Shown here: positions 57,983 through 64,000 of the stretch, piece by piece
Position numbering within the stretch: position 1 is the first letter of the stretch
Layout: every line of letters starts with the position of its first letter
Source of the DNA: Phytophthora quininea
Lineage: Eukaryota > Oomycota > Peronosporomycetes > Peronosporales > Peronosporaceae
Reading direction: 5' to 3'
DNA: 64,000 nucleotides
Assembly: GCA_011947345.1 (NCBI GenBank)
Contig: JAAVTG010000672.1
Location: 558,001 to 622,000 of the forward strand
Translations under genes and position numbers: made by a program
The notes under the pieces: generated by a model
Seen by the model: the letters and a program-made list of their open reading frames with translations, nothing else
Database searches by the model: none
What the model was told of the DNA's origin: nothing

Positions 57983-58165
57983 GATCGCAAGGTATTCTTC
58001 GGGTGAAGTGTCTTCCCTCTCGTACGCCTGGGCAAGTGTTGCTGCTGCTTCCTCCGAGACGGGGGCTCAGACAGCAAGGTCGTCGCAGACCGACGGATCC
58101 GGGAGTACTCCTGCGCGCGCAGGTGATCGGCCATCGAGGTGGCCATCACCGCCATGTTTCTTCAG

Positions 58166-58705
58166 AAGGGAAGGGTTAGGGTTCGATGTGAGCGGTATCC
58201 TTCCAAACGAGAAATCTATAGCTTCTTCACAGAAGTATTAGTAGTTTGTTGCTTGGTCTATGAGTGCGATAGAAACACTCTGCATGACAAAACGAACAAT
58301 AGGTTCGTGAGAGAGACTCGAATCCGGACGGTAACGAGAGAACTCCAGTGTTCAATCGATGGGCTGAGCAAGGGGGATTCTGAATATGTTTGCTAAGAAA
58401 ATCGGAGACACCGATTTAGATTATGCCGCTCGCTCCCTTTACCAGGTCCACCTCCAAGACATCGGGAGGAAAAATCTGTGGTGAAGCACGAAGTCGACAT
58501 CGCCGTCGGCCTTGACGCTTCGCAGGAATCCCGTGCCCTCAGTCGAAAAATCATCGAAAGTGATAGCTCTCATGGCTCTACGTAGTGCATTTGTTTTGTG
58601 GAAAGTATATTGAATTTACTGACCTGGTAAGAGTAAAGTGTCTTACCGTAAGACATATTGATCTGGTTGTAGAACTTGCCGCTGTCTGCCTCGGCAAACT
58701 ACAAT
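58166..58705. other. No gene recognised
   Basis: Between the LINE 5' end and the aldo/keto reductase fragment. Short frames only; the LINE's true 5' end may extend into this interval. Confidence 0.4.
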
Positions 58706-58945
58706 TTAGTCTGCCTGTTCCTTGGCGGGATCCCATCCAGCAGACACGTAGTACGATTCCGGCGACACCAAACGAGCCACGTGCTCAGTCGATATCTTGA
58801 AGTCCGCAGACTCGAGGTCGGTTTTCTGGCGTTCAGGATGAACCGACTTTAGCAGCGTCACAAAGTTATTTGCAATACCGAACGACACCAGTGCCGGAGC
58901 AAGTGTGCATCCCAACTCATCCGCAATCTCAACCAGTGTCGGGTC
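58706..58945 (-). pseudogene. C-terminal fragment of an aldo/keto reductase
   Basis: The minus-strand frame reads DPTLVEIADELGCTLAPALV, ANNFVTLLKSVHPERQ, then FKISTEHVARL, ending AGWDPAKEQAD. This matches the end of the (beta/alpha)8 barrel of aldo/keto reductases, where an IPKS-type motif binds NADPH phosphate. Everything upstream is missing because the match breaks at about 58945, where a LINE 3' fragment begins. No other part of the gene was seen in the window. Confidence 0.65.
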
Positions 58946-58949
58946 GGGC

Positions 58950-59461
58950 TCGCGGCTTTACTTTCTAAGATCACTCGACCCAAACATTCAACAATGTGTT
59001 CGTCCTACGTGTCAAGCTATCGAAACGGTTGAGCGCTGCTTTTATACGTGCCCAGTCTTGAAAGAAATGTGGCGCCAATTGTGGGCTCCGTGGTCATCAG
59101 TCTTCCGACCATCTCTAAGCTGGCGGCTGTTGCTTTTTCCAAAGCTACAAGATATCCGCACAAGATGGAGAGAGAAGCAAAAGAATTGCTGCTTCTTTGG
59201 AAAGTGCAAACTGCTATTGTTTTCCACGCCACATGGAGATTGCGAAACGACATTCATTTCCGTGAGACGGAGTCAGAAATGCCTAACGTTGCTAATCTGC
59301 AAAGTTCCTTTAAGATGCACTACCAATTCATTTACCAGCATGCGACGGATCTTCATTGCGATTCCTCAGCGATTGCAGAACTAGTCGGGCAATTGGGGTT
59401 TGATCCTCCGAAGGACATTCTTCTAGAACGGCCGCAGGGTATTTGGATCCCGCGAGTTTAG
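58950..59461 (+). mobile_element. LINE 3' fragment (C-terminal ORF2)
   Basis: The plus-strand frame RLYFLRSLDPNIQQCVRPTC with ETVERCFYTCPVLKEMW, then from another frame ATWRLRNDIHFRETESEMP, corresponds to the C-terminal Cys/His region of the LINE. It is more diverged than the copy at 21605. One frame change near 59160. Confidence 0.75.
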
Positions 59462-60229
59462 CTGAATTCTGCGAATGGATTCTTGATTAGATAGATTGTC
59501 TAAGCTATACCTTCCAGACGAGAGAATCCGCTAACTAGTTAATCAAATCATTTCAACTCAACTCATGACAACCGTGTTGACTGGAGCGCCAGCCAACCAA
59601 GCACAACCAGTGCAAGATCTCATCAGTTATGGAGGCACAATTCCATTCGAGTTCCCTTTGTCAGCGGCTACTTCGTAGTTAGTTGCTACAGCTTCGCTCA
59701 GTCTAGAACTTGCCAAGGTAATTTAACTACAGCTATTCTATTGTAGAGAGAAGTTGTTTCCGTGTGAATTAGACTTCTCAAAATGCGAAATGTACATCAC
59801 ATGATCATACGTTTGTCATCGAGTAGGTGGGGAGAGAGAGAGAGGAACATGTATTTGCCTTAAGCATCTCCCACACATACTCTTCACTTGGTGTTGCGCC
59901 GTCCAAGTTTTTCTTTCGGGCACTACGCTCGGATCTGCCAAAGCAGGGTAAACGCCACACTGCACAGGGCCCACCACATTCGTTGGGCCGCCGTTTCCGT
60001 GTCCTTGTTGAAATGACCGTGCAATGCACGCATTTGACGAATGAAATTCTCGCTTACTGGAGGAGCTTTGCGTTGGGCAATGTTACTGCGGAACCACTTC
60101 CTCGGGTACCGCACATCCAAACCAGTGAGTAAGAAGAAATCGCCAAACTTGCCGAGCTTAAGTAGGTGGGGAAAATAATGTACGAGTGCATGGTAATCGA
60201 TTGCTGTAATGGAGTGCATCCGAGTCAAG
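59462..60229. other. No gene recognised
   Basis: Contains a GA microsatellite near 59833-59852 and a minus-strand frame (60249-59923, ending WWALCSVAFTLLWQIRA) of unknown origin, possibly retroelement-derived. Confidence 0.35.
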
Positions 60230-60450
60230 CTTCCACGCTGGGATCGCATTTATCACGTTGGATCTCTTGTCTCCGCAAGTTGATACCGGTATACGCTACC
60301 GCCACGATATCGCAATTGATGACCGTCATCCGAGAACTGTAGCAAATGCCTTGCACGCCGTCGAGATGACACTTGTTGTACATGACACCACCGCACAGAT
60401 CGTCCGTCATCAATTTGGTCGGCGCACTGGCTTCCGGATGATGGCATCAA
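60230..60450 (-). pseudogene. C-terminal fragment of a TM-LRR-Cys-rich protein
   Basis: The minus-strand frame MTDDLCGGVMYNKCHLDGVQ, then ICYSSRMTVINC and RDKCDPSVEA, matches the Cys-rich end of G1/G2 (DDLCGGVLFKECSLNGVQ in G2). The expected EAWLGC reads EA-stop-LGC, a TGG to TGA change. It lies 8 kb from the truncated G3 and in opposite orientation. Confidence 0.7.
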
Positions 60451-60619
60451 TCAGACTCCAACACCGGATCCATCACAGCCAGGGCTTCGCATCAGCGGAG
60501 ATACTTACAAGCTGTATCTCTGATGCTGATACAAAGGCCACAATCGCATCACGAGAGTGAGTTTGGTGTTTGAAAATTCAATCGCATGTATCAATATCAC
60601 CATGATACTCTTGATACAG

Positions 60620-61702
60620 CAGGGATCGAAAAAAAAACATTAGCATTGTTACATTGTAAAAATTGTTCTCCACAATATTGATTGTGGCGACCTCGACCAA
60701 TATTGTCAGAATCGTGAGGGCAACTAGCAACTTCTACTCGTAGCTGTCGTGCTCTTCCGTCTCTGTTTCGCTATCTTCACAAGCTTCCCGCACTGCTTTC
60801 AAAATGATTTCGTTCGTAACAAGACCCCAGTTAAGCCTCAAGTAGAGGATTGACTCGAGCGTCTCCGCACTCATTCGCTTCCGCATATATCCAAGCATGC
60901 ACTTCACTGCAGAGAACAGTCGTTCCACCTCGACGGAGGTAGCTGGAAGCCAAGCCAAATCGATGTATTTCGAGCGGTCTTCCTCTCTGGACTTGGATCT
61001 CTCTTCGATAGCTGCTCTGACTTCCCGGGTAATCTGCGGCGTCTGATGGTAGGCGCGACTGCTGCCTCGTTTCGCCGCACACCACTCGGACTTGCAGACC
61101 TTGGTGACCGAACACTAAAGGCTTTGGTGTGCTTCTTCTTTGAAGTGCCTGGGCGGGTCGATTTTGATTATCTGTGATTGCGCTTGATGCTGGGCTCTGT
61201 GGAGACACAAGCGCTACCAGAGAATGAATCGATTCCTCTTCTGTGGAGCGCAAAAGCCGATGGATAGTGCTGGTTTCTTCTGGAGGCTTGGGGAGCAAAC
61301 GCCGAGCTGATCGCCATCGTTGGTGGAATAGGCTTGAGCGGAGTGATTCGAGACGAGGCTGCTTACGATAGTAGCGTGGTTAGCGGAGGGGTTCGATGCG
61401 GGGCTGTCGTGGAGGTTGAGCAACGGCAGTGTGGGTTCAAAAGTGTGAGCTGGAGCGCGCCGTCGTCTAGCAAAAAACCTCGCTCGTGCTCTCCCACTTC
61501 CTCGTACATCGAGACCGCAGACGTGGTTATTTATGCCTCTGCCAACTCGTCGAACAAGACCGCACAGACACTTCAACGACAAGATACACAATTAGATCGA
61601 TGCATTGCAATTGTTTTCCCAGGAAATTGACATTGTTCCAATATTGATTGTGTCATGCGTCTCGGCAACAATCCATATACAATGGATATTGTCCGATGCC
61701 TG
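60620..61702 (-). mobile_element. Non-autonomous hAT element, copy 2, with TTGATACAG duplication
   Basis: Starts CAGGGATCGA and ends CGATGCCTG (termini inverted relative to copy 1). It is flanked by the 9-bp direct repeat TTGATACAG (60611-60619 and 61703-61711), compatible with the 8-bp hAT target-site duplication plus one chance base. The frame 60958-60734 encodes the dimerisation block LPATSVEVERLFSAVKCML; upstream frames are broken, so it cannot encode an active transposase. Confidence 0.85.
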
Positions 61703-61720
61703 TTGATACAGTATCGATAG

Positions 61721-62194
61721 CTAGCTATCTTGGTGACTGTGCAGTAGTCTTTTGCACTTTTGCCCGTTTAATCTCATAAGACAAAGCATTTCTGCACGTT
61801 TGTCGTCACGGCATGCGCGAAAATCGTTGATAATGTATCCGCTTACACTGAAGAATGGCTCTTGTGCTGCAGTAGACATCGGCTTGTAGAGATACACTCT
61901 TCCAAGGACAGCAGCCAAGAGAAAGTCTCTCTCTCCATGATCGCGGAATCATTTCAAGACGTCGGTAGTTCTATAGAGTTCGAGTAGGCCGCACTCGCCG
62001 TCGTTCGGTTGGCATGGCCAAGTTACTGAAAGCTCTTTCCATTTCCACCAGATTTTGGTAGCTGCTCTTCCATGGTTAGTTGTGGCTGACACTCGTGTGG
62101 ATGGCACTTCAACATCTAACAACGAGCGAATGGGGTCTCTGGTGCTCTGATCAGCATGACACCAGCCACTAGATGGCGTAGTGCTCGGTGTCAT
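61721..62194 (-). pseudogene. hAT-superfamily transposase C-terminal fragment
   Basis: The minus frame has KIWWKWKELSVTWPC, an in-frame TGA after DVLK, then VLGRVYLYKPMSTAAQEPFF and SVSGYIINDFRACRDD, the hAT dimerisation pattern. It is a different hAT lineage from the neighbouring element, which has inserted immediately 3' of it. Confidence 0.55.
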
Positions 62195-62345
62195 CCGACG
62201 CTTTCTGTAGCTAGAAAGCGCTTGGAATTTTTTGCGAAGTGACAGTAAGTTGGTTAAGACTAGCTCCTTTCCTACAGAGGCTTCCTTGTGGGCAACGCCT
62301 CCGTCGACTCTAGACCAGACGTTGCGCTTGATGAAATGCCTCTGA

Positions 62346-62430
62346 TCATAATCAAGTGAGCCGCATCAACAGGCATCATCATCAGACTCTGATGATGCTG
62401 CCTGTTGATGCGGCTCCACTTGATTATGAA
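62346..62430. repeat. 85-bp near-perfect palindrome
   Basis: About 42-bp arms running from TCATAATCAAGTG to CATCATCAGA and back, differing by one indel and one substitution, with essentially no spacer. It would form a long cruciform or hairpin. A related CCGCATCAAC motif occurs at about 62699. Confidence 0.8.
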
Positions 62431-62747
62431 GCAAGCTAACGAAAGTGGCATGTTGACGCGGCGGCAGCTTGCCGTCTACGAGCGTTGTCGTCAACCTTGT
62501 TCACCACTGCACCGCACTACACTTTCATAAGTTGAATATAGATGGCCTCATGTTCTTGCTCTGCTTGATGGGGTGTTTTGTTAGTGGGAGTTGCTTCAAC
62601 AAGAAACCTTTAAGGTACTAGTAGTACTTGATATTGTATTTGGAGAGTATCGTCTCGAAGCACGTCAGTATCTTCGATGTTGATGCAGGTTCGTTGGCCG
62701 CATCAACATCCGGCTGATACACACGTTGGGCTACCTGTATCTGATGG

Positions 62748-63109
62748 GGAAAACTATGGAGATCGAGGTTACGGAGATCGAGGCAACATAAAATGGAGTT
62801 CTGAAAGTCCTTCAAACTTATGACAAACAGCACGAAGCCCAAATCGATGCCGGCGGTTTAAGGCTCGTGTGCGGAGCACGCGGACTTAAACCCCGGACCA
62901 AGCATGTCTGATAGCTTGGCCACTGATCGAGCGAAGCGAGATGCCCCCTTTAGGGGTTGGGGGTTCTTAGGGTCACACAGGGCGAGCGCAGCGAGCGTAA
63001 GTTTTGGGTTTAGGCTGGGCGATAGATTTTAGCGCTCTATGAACTACAAACTCAGAATTCCATTTTATGTTGCCTCGATCTGCGTAACCTCGATCTCCAT
63101 AGTTTTTCC
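62748..63109. mobile_element. 362-bp MITE with long inverted termini and 9-bp target duplication
   Basis: The ends GGAAAACTATGG and CCATAGTTTTTCC begin terminal inverted repeats of about 60 bp (GGAGATCGAGGTTACG, GAGGCAACATAAAATGGA). ATCTGATGG is directly repeated on both sides (62739-62747 and 63110-63118). A 9-bp duplication with long termini is the Mutator-like pattern. The interior contains GAGCGAAGCGAGATG and GCGAGCGCAGCGAGCG palindromic sequence and no coding frame. Confidence 0.7.
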
Positions 63110-63118
63110 ATCTGATGG

Positions 63119-64000
63119 GGTATCAAGCATCATGGAATGATGCGAAGCCCTGATCACAGCGGACGCACTTGGGCAAACCATGTACAGGAAGGCAGCAAGT
63201 ACCTTTTGGTCCTCAACTGATGGTCGGTAGAAGTCGTCGTCAAATCTTTTGTGGTGTCCGTGACATTTGGAGAATCTTTTGCAAAACGAGTACAGTGCGT
63301 GAGGTTGAGATTGGTTGTGCAGAGCATTTAGGATAAGGTCAGAGGACGATGGTCGTCACAGTAGTTGCAGGCCTATTTGCAGGCTCGTAGGTTGCCTGCC
63401 ACTGCCAGAGGTCAGTTGTGGTTTTACCGCGTTCAGAGCAAGAAACAGCAAGTAATCGTGCGTTGGGAGTTCCAGCTCCCAAGCTGTGTTCGACTCAAAA
63501 TGAGGAAACACAGATCTCCCTGCCAAATCTTCAAAGGTGGGACCAACAAAGAGCTGCCAGGTTGCAGAGTCGTGGAGCTGGATCAATATACTGAATTCCC
63601 TCGAACTTATCGGTACATAGAACTTCGATTCGCATAATGATCCGCTCACTATTAAATAAAAGGCTGGGCGACAACCTGGACTTGGCACAAAGGAAGGGCT
63701 CGAATTCGGCAAAGACGAGTCCTCACGGCGTGGCAAGTGGAGCCCCCCGCCGTACATACCATCTACATTTGCCGAGTGGACTGGGAACCAGGAGATTGTC
63801 CACTTACGCGAAAAGTGTCAGTCTTCGTTATAATGGTCAGAGGCTCGTTATTATAGTTTAGACGTGTATACGTGACTGTTATCACAAATTTGTAGGAAGT
63901 GATGCCCTCCATGTGGTGGTGGGGTTTTCATCCGAACTGTGCCAGCACTGCAGACTCTGTATTACAGTACTGTGCAGAGCTCACGGAGGAGCGAGTTCGA
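63119..64000. other. No gene recognised to the window end
   Basis: A 133-aa minus frame (63757-63356) and a 90-aa plus frame (63365-63637) overlap; neither resembles a family I know. Probably transposon-derived or non-coding. Confidence 0.35.

Larger units (their letters stand above)
51944..58165 (-). mobile_element. Near full-length, inactivated LINE (non-LTR retrotransposon)
   Basis: About 6.2 kb on the minus strand. Order: 5' region to about 58165, ORF1 (57982-56255), then ORF2 with apurinic-type endonuclease, reverse transcriptase and a C-terminal Cys/His motif. The 3' end at 51944 (TTTCTCGACTCAAGG on the plus strand) matches the fragment at 21605 exactly. No poly-A tail or target-site duplication could be identified with confidence. 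Several frameshifts and stops in ORF2 make it inactive. Confidence 0.85.

Noticed and set aside
60620..61702. Active hAT transposase gene in copy 2
   Set aside because: The ~1.1 kb element is too short for a full transposase and its frames are broken.

Overview
The window is eukaryotic and almost certainly oomycete, most likely Phytophthora. It has short GT-AG introns of about 55-80 bp, GC-rich third codon positions, a textbook RXLR-DEER effector gene at 23480-23911, and membrane/LRR proteins, mucin-like secreted proteins and decayed transposons typical of a plastic, effector-bearing region. I see no tRNA, rRNA or CRISPR array.

Layout. 1-1.28 kb: an EF-hand protein that begins before the window. 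1.58-31.0 kb: an array of ten members (called F1-F10 here) of a modular multi-exon family I do not recognise. Each is built from an N-terminal helical/coiled module A, a Ser/acidic linker with a basic NLS-like patch, and repeated ~90-aa helical modules B/C and a Trp-ending module D. F4, F5, F6 and F10 splice into uninterrupted proteins of 592, 481, 440 and 540 aa; F1, F2, F3, F7, F8 and F9 are broken. Inside this array lie a palmitoyl-protein thioesterase-like gene, a decayed neutral ceramidase, and a ~2 kb inverted duplication (18.1-20.4 and 23.4-25.4 kb). Each arm of the duplication carries one RXLR effector copy, one of them intact. The spacer between the arms is filled with transposon fragments and a third RXLR relic.

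31.1-37.5 kb: a tail-anchored protein, two secreted mucin-like proteins, a multi-pass membrane protein, and three small decayed effector-like genes in tandem. 37.8-45.1 kb: an HTH-TM-phospholipase-D fusion, a glutamate-dehydrogenase-like gene that has lost its catalytic residues, and an LRR receptor with a pseudokinase domain. 45.2-51.9 kb: a tandem array of three multi-pass TM-LRR-Cys-rich proteins (G1-G3), the third truncated by a transposon.

51.9-64 kb: transposon territory. It holds a nearly full-length but inactivated LINE (ORF1 plus endonuclease/RT), LINE 3' fragments, a non-autonomous hAT with target-site duplication, a hAT transposase fragment, a MITE with 9-bp target-site duplications and long inverted termini, an 85-bp near-perfect palindrome, and stray 3' ends of an aldo/keto reductase and of a TM-LRR gene.

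Caution. Many otherwise conserved genes carry single-base frame changes, several at homopolymers. Part of the apparent pseudogenisation may therefore be sequencing or assembly error. Exon ends quoted are read from splice consensus and family alignment, not from transcripts.
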